Assembly (NCBI RefSeq): GCF_024139115.2
Contig: NC_085141.1
Location: 135,283,822-135,347,821, forward strand
Length of the DNA stretch: 64,000 nt
Origin: Armigeres subalbatus
Lineage: Eukaryota > Arthropoda > Insecta > Diptera > Culicidae
Direction: 5' to 3'
Shown here: positions 42,941 to 52,984 of the stretch, piece by piece
Position numbering within the stretch: the first letter of the stretch is position 1
Layout: every line of letters starts with the position of its first letter
The notes under the pieces: model-generated
Databases searched by the model: none
Seen by the model: only the letters and a program-made list of their open reading frames with translations
What the model was told of the DNA's origin: nothing
Program-made: the position numbers and the translations under genes

Positions 42941-43570
42941 CCATGCTGAGGGTGGCTGGGTTCGATTCCCGGTGCCGGTCTAGGCAATTTTCGGATTGGA
43001 AATTGTCTCGACTTCCCTGGGCATAAAAGTATCATCGTGCTAGCCTCATGATCAGGCTTGTAAAATGTCATCTGCATGTCATTTGACTAATTTGTTCATA
43101 ACTTTCTTTAGAAGCAAAATTTCTTCCATAATTTTGAATGTACTCATAACGCTTGAGTAGGGTTATATTTTTGTCCAAGGGTACATTGCTCTAAGTATAA
43201 CATCAAAGGCTGGAGAGTGAAAACTCTCCAAAATGTCACGTGTCATTTGACATAATGTCATTTGAATGACATTTTGCCTCCCACGCCCCAGATTACAAAT
43301 TTACAGCAAAGTCTCGTTAGACAAAGTTGTAGGCCCATTTAACCGCTATAAGTTCGTCATACAACATGAATTGATAGCTACCTTCTGAAAAAAGTTCTGG
43401 GAAAATTATACAAACGAATGCAAATGACATTTTACAACACTGCTCATGATATACGAATGCAAAAATGGTAACCTGGCAGCTAATTACTGTGGAAGTGCTT
43501 AATGAACACTAAGCTTCGAGGCGGCTCTGTCCCAGTGTGGGGATGTAATGCAAATAAGAAGAAGAAGAAG
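42941..43570 (+). mobile_element. Feilai-type SINE inserted in the LINE, itself carrying a MITE
   Basis: gctgggttcgattcccggtg to AAG triplets. Target duplication atgagagg at 42933-42940 and 43571-43578. The LINE frame (SIDLSYDLTKHIDWG) becomes continuous when the SINE and one duplicate are removed. Contains the MITE at 43053-43442. Confidence 0.88.
43053..43442. mobile_element. hAT-like MITE nested in the SINE, 8-bp TSD CTCATGAT
   Basis: 390 bp. TIRs CAGGCTTGTAAAATGTCAT and CAGTGTTGTAAAATGTCAT, extending to about 25 bp. Target duplication ctcatgat at 43045-43052 and 43443-43450; the SINE at 10522 has the single ctcatgat. Contains gggtacattgctcta and acaaagttgtag, shared with the palindrome at 54753. 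Confidence 0.93.
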
Positions 43571-43690
43571 ATGAGAGGTCGATAGAATCGGATTGAATCT
43601 GTCCATTGGCAATTAAAACCTCGATCTGCAAATGATCACTACCATGAGGATCTTGGACCACCTTCCTGTAAAATATAGGCGAGTTAAGGT

Positions 43691-44175
43691 TAAGTTGTGG
43701 TTTTTCGTGACACTCCTTAGGTAAAGAAACACTTCTGTCTCAGTTCGATATCAAACACTTTCTAACTTGTTTTATTACTCCTGTTTTTCATTACACTTCT
43801 AATTTCCCTTTTCCTTAATCTATCTCTTTTCCGTGCAACTATCTCTTTCTATAAAACCTTTGCTTTACCTCTTATATTCGAAAAGGGTATTCTTCTGTTT
43901 TACCGAAGTATAGTTCGAACTTGCATACAACAACTCCTTATCCCTTTAAGCAACTTCTAGAATAGCTTCGCACAAAATCAAAAATCACTTATTTACAATC
44001 AATTCAAATTATTCTAAATCTGAATGTTTTCTAATAATAAACAAAATCTTTCTTTCTCTTCTTTTTCGATCTTCTTTCGCTTCTTCTGGTAAGATTCTCT
44101 TGAATCTCTGAATTAGCATCTTCAAAATTTAATCTATCAGAGGCTTACAATGATATGGAATGTTCTTTTCATATC
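43691..44175. other. Intergenic, nothing recognised
   Basis: Pyrimidine-rich stretches (tttcttctctctt-like) but no gene or clear element end. Confidence 0.35.
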
Positions 44176-44304
44176 AGTTTAGTCGAACAGATTTTATTGC
44201 ACAGTTCTGTTTTCTCATTGCGTCCGTCTCATCGCAACCAACTTGGCTGCCTCGGAGAGAACAAAGAACTGTGCAATAAAAATCCTATTCGACTAAGTGC
44301 TGAT
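44176..44304. repeat. Hairpin with ~38-bp arms
   Basis: tttagtcgaacagattttat and ttgcacagttct recur inverted at 44265-44304. Small foldback beside the gypsy remnant; might be part of its LTR region. Confidence 0.5.
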
Positions 44305-44630
44305 GTCATATTAGAAATTTGGAGACAGTACTCGTCGATAGCAAATCCTTCCGCACGCGATGGCATATGAGCAAGTCAAACCACCTTCCTTTTGCCAGTG
44401 GAGATATATCAGCTTCCACACTGATATTCTTTCCTCCCCCTTCATACGGGAGCTTGGCAGAAGGAAGGTCGTGTGATATGTGCCATCACAAATATTGCCC
44501 TCCGCTCGCTTTCAAATCGACTTCTATAAAAACATTCTTCATGCCTGCCGTATCCTAACGGAACTATCAATTCTATACTTTCGCCTCTAATGCTATCATG
44601 AACATGTACGTCCAAGTTTGGAAGATGATT

Positions 44631-45770
44631 TTAGCATTTCCATATCATTGTAAATCGTTTAACTTCACGTAGAAGTAACACACACGAAATCATTAATTTA
44701 GTATCAGAGGTTTGTTCTTGAAAAATAAACGAATCGGCAGGAAAACCATAAAACGACGAATGCGAATCAGATAGTTCTTCTTCTCTTCTTCTTTTTCCAT
44801 TATTGCCTGCATCTCTATCTTGTTGCACTTCATCGTTTTCTTCATGCGATAAACAATCTGCTTGCTGCGCTGCATCAACCACACTTTCTCCTCGAAAAAC
44901 TACCATGCGCTCCATTTTCTGGTATGGTTCAGGCTTTGGTTTCAGCTGACGTCTGTGCGCCCACACAATTCTGCCACCAAGGGAAATTTTTAACATTCTC
45001 AATAGTATCCTCTTCCGTCAAAGCATTTATGCTCCCCGCTATTGTCGTAGGTTTAGCGCAATTGTTCCTCCATCCTTGATAAAAAAAAAACGTCTAGCCA
45101 TATACGGCCCATTAATGGCACAAATTGTCACACTGTAGCACTACCAAAGATAGTTCCTGGGGTTTGATGTCGTCTATTTGTACAGGAACAAAAACATTTC
45201 CAAGATTAGCCAAACGTTTTCCATCTATAACAACTAACTTTTTGTTGCAAGGTTTCAACGAACGGGTACTAAAATTTCTGGGAAACAAAATTTCTGAAAT
45301 AACGCTTTCTGCTGAACCACAACCTATTTCCATCGACAGCCTCTTCCTGTCTGCTAGCACTTCTACATAACATGGCTCATTGATCTTGTTAACCGCTGAA
45401 ATCATCATGCAGAGGGATTCATCTTCTGACTCTGTATATTGTTTATCAGTTTTTAACCTCTTAAACAGCACAAAAATGATGGTTTACTACTATTATCGTG
45501 TTTGAAATCAAATCTACGATTTCTTCGACCTCCTCTGGAAAACGATATGTCTCTGCTATAACTCCTGCTCCTGCTTCTACGGTCAAATCTCACGCGAGAG
45601 CGATCTACCCTAGCGCCTAATCTCGCAATAACACTGCCTCGGGCATTAGCTCTCTTATCATCATTTTCTTTCAAATACCGAATCCTATCGCTGGAAATTC
45701 CCTGATTTACAATGATCCTCTCAGCTTTAGCAGCAGCTAAAATGAATAACGTCTGACAAACTGGCTGGCT
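44631..45770 (-). pseudogene. Ty3/gypsy remnant with internal pol deletion
   Basis: On the minus strand: Arg/Ser-rich gag end (45674-45453), protease (45471-45112; YVEVLADRKRLSMEIGCGSA, with the catalytic D-T/S-G replaced by GCG), a short PR-RT linker (GRIWLDVF, then INALTEEDTIENV, about 45090-44990), and abruptly the integrase tail (GGRIVWAHRRQLKPKPEPYQ). RT, RNase H and the integrase core are deleted. Inactive. Confidence 0.7.
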
Positions 45771-45944
45771 ACAGGCTGGCTGCTTCGTCGATCAAAATCC
45801 ACAGTTGACTCACTGTCAGCTTTCCTTTGTCGCAGTGTGTGGTAAAATGTTGAGGTAAAATGGTTAGAATAGTTGAAGAAAACAAAGGGATTAACAGCGC
45901 TATTGTCGTCCTTTTCTTCAAAAAACTACACTGAGAAAAACGAT

Positions 45945-46275
45945 GCCAAGCGAATGAACTACGAGTTGTATCAGCTGCTGGGAGAACCATCCATCGTTCA
46001 CACCGCGAAAATCGGACGACTGCAGTGGGCCGGGCACGTAGCCAGAATCTCGGACAGTAACCCGGTGAAAATGGTTCTCGACAACAATCCGACGGGCACA
46101 AGAAGGCGAGGTGCGCAGCGGGCAAGGTGGATCGATCAGGTGGAAGATGACTTGCGGACCCTCCGTAGACTGCGTGGTTGGCGACGTGTGGCCATGGACC
46201 GACCCGAATGGAGAAGACTCTTATATACCGCACAGGCCACTTCGGCCTTAGTCTGAACTGAATAAATAATAATAA
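45945..46275 (+). mobile_element. RTE LINE, 5'-truncated 3' end
   Basis: Nearly identical to 8035-8349 of the RTE at 4343 ([20 protein letters not shown] and onward), including the TGA and AAT-repeat tail. The close match implies recent activity of the family. Confidence 0.88.
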
Positions 46276-46282
46276 TAAGAAT

Positions 46283-47955
46283 ATGGCCATTCGCAGCACC
46301 TACTTCCAACACAGCCTCCCGTACCGGTACACCTGCAGATCGCCACTACAGATAGAATCACAAATCGACCACGTCCTGATTGATGGACGACACTTCTCCG
46401 GCCCTATCGACGTCAGGACATATCGTGGCGCTAACATCGACTCTGACCACTATCTGGTGATGGTTAAACTGCACCCAAAACTATCCATCATCAACAATGT
46501 TCGGTACCGACGACCGCCGCGGTACGACCCAGAGCGACTGAAGCAACCTGATGTCGCCACTGCATACGCCCATCATCTCGAGGCAGCGTTGCCGGAAGAG
46601 GTTGAGGATGGTACTGCGAGCCGAAATATGCAGAGATAAGGATAGGAGCATCTTGACGGTGGTGATCGAAAGGTGGAAGCACCACTACGATTAACATTTG
46701 AATGGCGCTGAGAGTACAGGCAGTGAAAGTCAAGGCAGATGAGGAAAAAACTACGTCAGTTAAGACCAATAAAGCAGCTGGTAAGGATGGTATCGGAGCT
46801 GAGCCCATCAAGATGGGCCCGGAAAAGCTGGTCACTTGCTTGCACAAACTGATAGTCAGAATCTGGGAAACGGAACAGCTACCGAAGGAGTGGAAGGAAG
46901 GGGTTATATGCCCCATCTACAAGAAAGGCGACAAGCTGGAGTGTGAGAACTTTCGAGCGATCACCATCCTTAATGCCGCCTATAAAGTGATTTCCCAAAT
47001 CATCTTCGACTGTTACCATTAGTGAATGAGTCCGTGGGAAGTTATCAAGCCGGCTTCGTTGGCGACAACGGACCAGATATTTACTGTACGGCAAATCCTT
47101 CAAAAATGCCGTGAATACCAGGTCCCAAAGCACCATCCGTTCATTGATTTCAAGGCGGCATGCGACAATATAGACCGCGTAGAGCTATGGAAAATTATGG
47201 ACTAGAACAGCTTCCCTGGGAAGCTTACCAGACTGACAAAAGCAACGGTGGATGGTGTGCAAAACTATGTGAGGATTTAACAAAGACAAAAGGATAAGAC
47301 AAAATACATGCTTGTGGGCGGAACCGAGCGCGACAGGGCCCGCCTGGGAAGCAGTGTTACGATAGACGGGGATACCTTCGAGGTGGTCGAGGAATTCGTC
47401 TATCTCGGATCCTTGCTAACAGCGGATAACAATGTTAGTCGTGAAATACGAATCATCTGTGGAAGTCGGGCCTACTACGAGCTCCAGAAGAAACTGCGGT
47501 CAAAAAAGATTCGCCCCGCACCAACTGTGTTATGTACAAGACGCAAATAAGATCGGTAGTCCTTTATGGACACGAAACATGGACAATGCTCGAGGAGGAC
47601 TTACAAGCACTCGGAGAATTCTAGATTCAGGTGCTTAGGACCATCTTTGGCGGCGTGCCCAGCTCTATGGCAAACCCAGCATGCAGAAGGTATCTAAAGC
47701 CGGAAGGGTACGATGGGCAGGGCATGTTGCAAGAATGCCGGACAGCAACCCTGCAAAGATGGGGTTCGCTTCCGATCCGGCAGGTACGAAACGGCGTGGA
47801 GCACAGCGAGCAAGGTGGGCAGACCAGGTGCAAAACGACTTGGCGAGCGTGGGGCGCATTCGAGGATAGAGAGATGCGGCCTCTAACCGTGTATTGTGGC
47901 ATCAAATTGCTGATTTAGTGTTATCTGCTTAGATGTAAACTGAATAAATGAAAAA
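46283..47955 (+). pseudogene. RTE LINE of a second subfamily, degenerate
   Basis: Endonuclease end ([28 protein letters not shown]), RT start ([21 protein letters not shown]), RT middle with frameshifts (47030-47270), then [20 protein letters not shown] and [20 protein letters not shown]. The catalytic FADD segment is deleted around 47280. Ends near aataaatgaaaaatgaatg. Confidence 0.82.
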
Positions 47956-47957
47956 TG

Positions 47958-48119
47958 AATGTTACGATGGGCATAGCATATTGCAAGAATGCCAGATATC
48001 AATCCTGCAAAAATGGTGTTGGCTTCCGACCAGGTAAGTTCAAACAGGCGTGAAGCGCAGTGAGCTAGGTGGGCCGGCCTGGTTCAAATCGATTTGGCGA
48101 GCGTGTGGCGCAACCGCAG
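47958..48119 (+). pseudogene. RTE LINE 3' fragment, second subfamily
   Basis: Repeats the cgatgggcatagcatattgc/aagaatgccagatatcaatc segment of the preceding copy (47710-47860) with changes. Tail-to-head next to it. Confidence 0.65.
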
Positions 48120-49333
48120 AATAAATAGATTTCTCTGACTTTCTTAAGAATTTAAAGTTTATTTGAATAATGGCCATGAGGTAAAACGCACTAGAGGTGG
48201 TGCAAAATGGCACACTTGCATGAGCAATGAAAGGTGAACGCATGGTTGTTTGTAAACATGATTTGATTGAACGAAAATCTTGTGTTGAGTTGATAGAACC
48301 ACATACTTTGCGCATGCTTTGATCGCTTAGCGTTAGTTCAAATAATGCGCCCAAAAAGGGGCGGTAAATAAATACAAACTTAACTTGGTAAGCCTATGGA
48401 AAATCTCTTACTTATTTTACACGTTTGATTTGCAAGTGTTTTTTTTTTCTACTGTTTCTGATACTCAGCTGGCCTCTGCATATGAAATTTTTCACAAACT
48501 AGGATCGCCTCTTCTTAGGTTGTCCAGAAATCTTCTTTTCACCAGCTATAATTTCGACAAGAAGACTCATATGAAGTAGCATGGTGACGAACTAAACCGA
48601 AGGTTAAATGGTCATCAAATTAAGGTAAAAAAAACTAAGCCCATTTTTCCTGATCGTCTGGTACTCAATTTTTAATGTTCGTAATATTGTTCAAACTGAA
48701 TAAACGTACAACTGATCGGCTGAAACAAAATGTGTAATTGCTGTTTCTAATTTCAATGGAAACAAAAATTCCACCCATTTTTACAAGTTCGAATTAGAGT
48801 TGGAACGTTAGAGGTTTAGCCGAAAATACGGGTGCTGGCTAAATTAATTTTTGTAGTGCTTATTTAATTAGATATGACAAGCACATTGTGAATTCACCTT
48901 TCTCTCTAGATAAGCAGGGGTGTTTTTCGTGACAGTCGAAGCTAAATAAGTAAGCCATAGATAAATGAAAAAATCGGAATACATTATTTTCGGAGCATGT
49001 TTTCAACTTGTTATCTGTTTTCATGTAAACACATGAGTATCATATCGTTAATTACACTCCTGATTTGTGTAATTTTCATTCAAAAAATGAAAATCACTTA
49101 CTTGAATTGACTTCAATCCCCGGAGCCTCTACTGTAGCAACCACCTGTAACCAACACAGCAACGGACCTTTCGCCAACCTGCTGGGAGTGTGGGTGCAAA
49201 CAAACCTCAGGTACCATGCCACAACTGCGGTGCAGCCAGGTCTCTCACACTGGCTGGGCACCTCCGTACACCAAACATTCGATATAGTATACAGCTACGT
49301 ACGGTACCTCCATCGGTTGACCACCACAGACAG
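48120..49333. other. Intergenic/upstream region of the second gene
   Basis: No gene recognised. Composition becomes more GC-rich after about 49110, approaching the promoter. Confidence 0.4.
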
Positions 49334-49367
49334 TCAGTTGAGTTTGAACTTTCGGTGCGTACGGACG
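49334..49367 (+). promoter_or_regulatory. Inr + DPE core promoter (start site about 49336)
   Basis: TCAGTT initiator with +1 at the A at 49336. GGACG falls exactly at +28 to +32, matching the insect DPE RGWYV. A TATA box is absent, as usual for DPE promoters. A second TCAGT at 49432 has no DPE. Confidence 0.55.
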
Positions 49368-49983
49368 GGATTCCGTTTGCGAGCGAGGTCGATGCGTTGC
49401 GCGCCGTTCACTGTTAGAATTGTTACATTATTCAGTGTTATGTCTTGTTAGTTGTCCGTCCGCAGTGCTTTCGGGGCTTCAGGTCGCCATTCTCTGTTTC
49501 GCTGTTTCGTGCGTGGGATAAGACGACGGCAGCAGCGACTTCAACCGCCCGAAGACGGAGGAAAGGTGTTCTGTCTTGACCATTATTATTATTCTTTCTC
49601 CGCTTCGCAAGTTCGCCGAGGTGGGCTGTGTGTATCGAGTGGTTGTGTAGATGTGGCCGACGGAGTTCTGGTGAATTGGCAGCAGAAGCAGTTCTCGGGG
49701 TTGTGTGTTTTCGACACAAGGAAAGAGGAGTGCAGAAAAAGCAGCAATAGTTTTTCACTGATTTTCGGCCGAGGCCCGAAAAACAGTTGCCTGCAGGGGG
49801 AAAACGGCAATCTAATTAGGTTTGGTTCTGTGCAACGTGTACCCAACAGTAGTGGTGTTCAGTGTTTTTTTTGTGTGGGGTGATCTTTGCGATCTTCGTG
49901 TATGACCTGTGCGACGTGATTGACGGAGTATCTCAATGAGGATCTTATAGCAGAGCAGCAGTTGAAAGAAGCAAAACGCAAAC
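49336..49983 (+). promoter_or_regulatory. 5' leader with at least four upstream ORFs
   Basis: If transcription starts at 49336, the leader holds short ATG-initiated frames: 49392-49451 (19 codons; an internal ATG at 49440 reads MSC), 49651-49674 (MWPTEFW), 49902-49919 (MTCAT) and 49936-49950 (MRIL). All end before the main ATG, so translation would be damped. A leader intron cannot be excluded. Confidence 0.45.
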
Positions 49984-50035
49984 ATGGGGATCAATTTGCT
50001 ACTGGGTCCAACGATTGGAGTATTTCTACTACTAG
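49984..50035 (+). CDS. First coding exon, signal-peptide-like protein (partial)
   Basis: ATG in good context (caaacATGG) opens MGINLLLGPTIGVFLLL, a short hydrophobic stretch like the start of a signal peptide, ending in phase 1 at ctag|gtaagt, a consensus donor. The leader and DPE promoter upstream support a real gene. The product cannot be named because no further exon was recognised to 64 kb; the next may lie beyond the window. Confidence 0.6.
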
Positions 50036-51405
50036 GTAAGTGGTGGCTCGTGGTGACTGTTGTTTGCTACAGTGACGTTCAACTCGAAGCAGCGCATACC
50101 TGCCTGGATATTTGAATGCGAAGTGTACACACAAAGTGAGTCATACCTTGTTGGGTTGGAATTTCACCACGGAGACGACGGCGACGACGACGACTACGGT
50201 CAAAGTCGGTGATGGTTGTTGATGACTGGCGAGTGGCGATGACTGTGAATGGATTTATTTAGCAGCGTGGCGCGAAGGTGATGAAGAGGGAACTACGGTA
50301 ACTTTGCAGAAACATTACTTCGCTTCGCTCGTAGTGGATTGTTATTCGTAGGTTGAATAATATGAAATGAGGAAATCTTCTCTAGAAAACCTGAGCGTCC
50401 ATCGGGATCTCAAGAACAACAAGTATACCGAGAATCATTACAAACTCCCAGTAAATCAAGATCATTCTGGAGTTTCTGAAATGTTCACAAAATCTCAATG
50501 TCTATTTAAAAATCATTATCAGATGAGAATTTTACTCCAAATAAATACCTACGTTCAGTTCACAAAATGATGCATATTCATAATCTCGTTTAAAATGTCG
50601 CAAATTTTCAGCCCATTGGAAGTTCTAAACATATGTTTCTTCTGTAATGTTTAAATTCACTCGGATCGTATCCCTTCTCGCTGCAATGGAAAACAAATCA
50701 CAGAAATTAGAGAAAAAACTCGTCTAATTAAGACGACGGAAATACTTGAGTTGTTCAAAATTACAAAAAATCTTCAAAATTTAGATCGTTGTAAAATCAG
50801 GAGTAACTATTCCAAAACTTCAAGTAATAAAATCACACTCTTCTAATTGTTTAACCTGGATCTATTTTTTAATTTCCCAACCTGAATCGTGGTACATATT
50901 TAGATTTCTAGTAACACGTGCAGCTATGGATAAGAACCGGTTTTAATTAATGCAAAAATATGTATTAATAATAAATTACATATATGAATCGATCCAACTC
51001 GGTTGTTATTTTTACATCTCAGTTGCTTCGCTTGATAATACTAGAGAACATTCCAACAAACATTTTAAGCTGATAGAGTGCTTATTCAACCAAAAAAATC
51101 TTCTTCAGTTCAAAAAAAACTAGCTTATCCAGTTTAAGTTTAATTGTTCCGTCCAAGGAATGTGAACAAACTGATAGATTCGGATTTAATATTTTCATAC
51201 AGGATTTGATATTTTCATGAAAATTTAGTTTTTCTATTTGAAAATTGTTCCTGGATTGCAAAGAAAGAGCTCTATAATTCAATACATGGTTGACGGTCTC
51301 CAGTTAGCCTTGCGAGCAAAGGCATAGGATTGCTAAACCACAATGCATTTTTTTCCTTCAATTTTCATTCTCAATTGTCTGGTACAATATTTCTTCCGCT
51401 GGCTT
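50036..51405. other. First intron of the second gene, nothing firm
   Basis: GC-rich with gacgacggcgacgacgacg near 50175, then AT-rich. Near 51050-51130 a segment (ctgatagagtgcttattcaa) resembles 16670-16700, a possible short repeat. Confidence 0.4.
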
Positions 51406-51479
51406 TAAGTTGAAACTGTCCAGAATCCAAATAAATTATAACTCGAGTTTTCAGAGCCACCAATCTTGATAAAGAAGCA

Positions 51480-51770
51480 ACGAATAATTGTCATCTTTTT
51501 ATTTTGGCTTTGCAGCGAATATTTACTATTTCGACACGGTTGTTTCATAAGGGCCAATGTCGCAAACGTAAACAATGCCTTTTCCTGCAAATTCCTCAAC
51601 AACTAGGACCGCTCCCAGCTAACAACCACTTGGAAGTGGTGGCGCTCCGCGCCTTCTTGCGAGCGGAAGTGGAAAATACCGCCAGAAGTCTCTAATCTTC
51701 CTGAAATCAGCAGAAGAAGTCAATGTTTACGTTTGCGACTTTCGCCCTTTTGAAACAACAATGTCGATTT
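51480..51770. mobile_element. MITE with ~40-bp TIR
   Basis: gttgtttcataagggccaat and gtcgcaaacgtaaacaatg on the left recur inverted at 51721-51766. No clear target duplication. The sequence left of it resembles the MITE at 17618. Confidence 0.6.
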
Positions 51771-51774
51771 CGTC

Positions 51775-51990
51775 GAAAGCCATTTGGTCGAATGGCATTT
51801 AGTCGAATGACGATTGGTCGAGAAAACATTACGTCAAATGGACTATTAGTCGAAAATGATTTATTAGTCCACTAGAGACGTAGATCGAAAGGACATTACG
51901 TCGAATGGACATTTGGTCAAATGGAAAATTATTCGAGGGCAGATCTTCGAATGAATAATCTTGGCACATTTCATCGAATGAATATTTGAA
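51775..51990. repeat. Degenerate 'GTCGAATGGCATTTAGTCGAA' array
   Basis: About ten units of roughly 18-22 bp. Same architecture as the GGCCGAA arrays but with gtcgaa in place of ggccgaa. Confidence 0.6.
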
Positions 51991-52022
51991 AAAAAAAAAT
52001 AGATCATTAGTAATTTAAAACT

Positions 52023-52581
52023 AATTCAAGCATAATTTTTCATAACGACGTATGTAACAAAAGTAAACAAAACGAGGTTTTTAATACAACGTGACAATCA
52101 CACGCGGCTTTATATAATACGCATCGATTTTATTGATTTCAAATCTTAAAATTCTTTAATTAAATCTTTTTACGAATCGACGTATGTAAAAAAATCTATT
52201 TTTGAAGTCTCACTGTTACATACGTCGCTTTAACATATGGGAACTAAGAGCGACCTATATAACAAAAAAAGCAAAACAAAACAAAACTGCAGTTGCGTCA
52301 ATCGTGCACTATGGAAAACCGACCAATGTACACCGACGTGCGTGCAGCATACCGGTGTATGTATAATTTTATCGTTTTTCACAGTGAATTTGAATGAACT
52401 GAGATTTGATGTGAAGCACGCTCATTACGTGTCATGTAATGACGCATGCCATCGGAAAAAAGTATTGAAAAAAGATTTAGTTTTAAAACAGTTTTAGAAA
52501 AAGTTTTGCCAACTTTCTGCAAAGGATTTCTCGAATCCTCATAATTGTTATATACGTCGTTATGAAAAATTATGCTTGAAT
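52023..52581. mobile_element. MITE with 38-bp TIR and repeated TACGTCG words
   Basis: Left aattcaagcataatttttca and tacgacgtatgtaac-type sequence recur inverted on the right with one mismatch. Internal acgacgtatgtaa words at 52046, 52185 and (inverted) 52213. Non-coding. Confidence 0.7.
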
Positions 52582-52619
52582 TGATTTATTGTATCAAAAC
52601 AAAAACTTCACCAGTATTT

Positions 52620-52800
52620 TGGGTTGTATACTATTTCGCCGAAAACCATTTCGCGGAAATTTTATTCGCGGAATGCATCAACTCTCCGAAACACATTTTG
52701 CGGAATGCACCTTTTTTCCGAAAGACATTACGCGGAATGTACCTTTTCACCGAAAGTCATTCCGCGGAATGCCATTTGGCGGAATTCAGTTAGAATAATC
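52620..52800. repeat. Degenerate 'TTCGCGGAAtgcc' array
   Basis: Units of about 18-20 bp (ttccgaaagacattacgcgg). Another sequence variant of the same array class. Confidence 0.6.
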
Positions 52801-52852
52801 ATCATTGAAATATTTACAGGTTTCTGCTTAATTACATGCAATCCGGGCTAAT

Positions 52853-52906
52853 TTTTTTTGTATCTTTATTAGGGAGGCTTTCAGCCCTTGGCTGGCTCAC
52901 CTCCGG
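52853..52906 (-). mobile_element. Very short retroposed SINE-like copy, third instance
   Basis: The minus strand reads GGAGGTGAGCCAGCC, hairpin partner GCCTCC, AATAAAGATAC and an A-tail. It differs from the other copies by a paired A-T to G-C change in the stem. Confidence 0.65.
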
Positions 52907-52984
52907 AAGGCTGAATTGTGATTTAAATAATGAAAGATGATAATTATTTCTTTGAATGACCGCATCCGGTCGATATAACACAAA

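Larger units (their letters stand above)
40140..43690 (-). pseudogene. I-type LINE (EN-RT-RNase H), dead
   Basis: On the minus strand: endonuclease end (DPHGSDHLQIE near 43640), linker (SPWWDTACTQLYREK near 42740), RT start (SYRPIAMLCCLRKLLEKMI, 42200), a catalytic LRQLADDCV-type site near 41740, VEYGSS/LEYGSSCF near 41390, RNase H (TAELAAAHYSLEH, FIFTDSLSTLEAV at 40950-40850, then WVPSHCSIPGNEKAD-like) and a C-terminal VCGEDYQDIDHVVWAC near 40310. RNase H places it in the I/R1/LOA group; I-type is the best guess. Broken by many frameshifts and by a SINE at 42941. Confidence 0.82.

Noticed and set aside
49452..49883. 143-codon frame before the signal-peptide exon
   Set aside because: It has no ATG start of its own, lies in the leader, and ends before the main ATG. 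The GC-rich leader explains its length.
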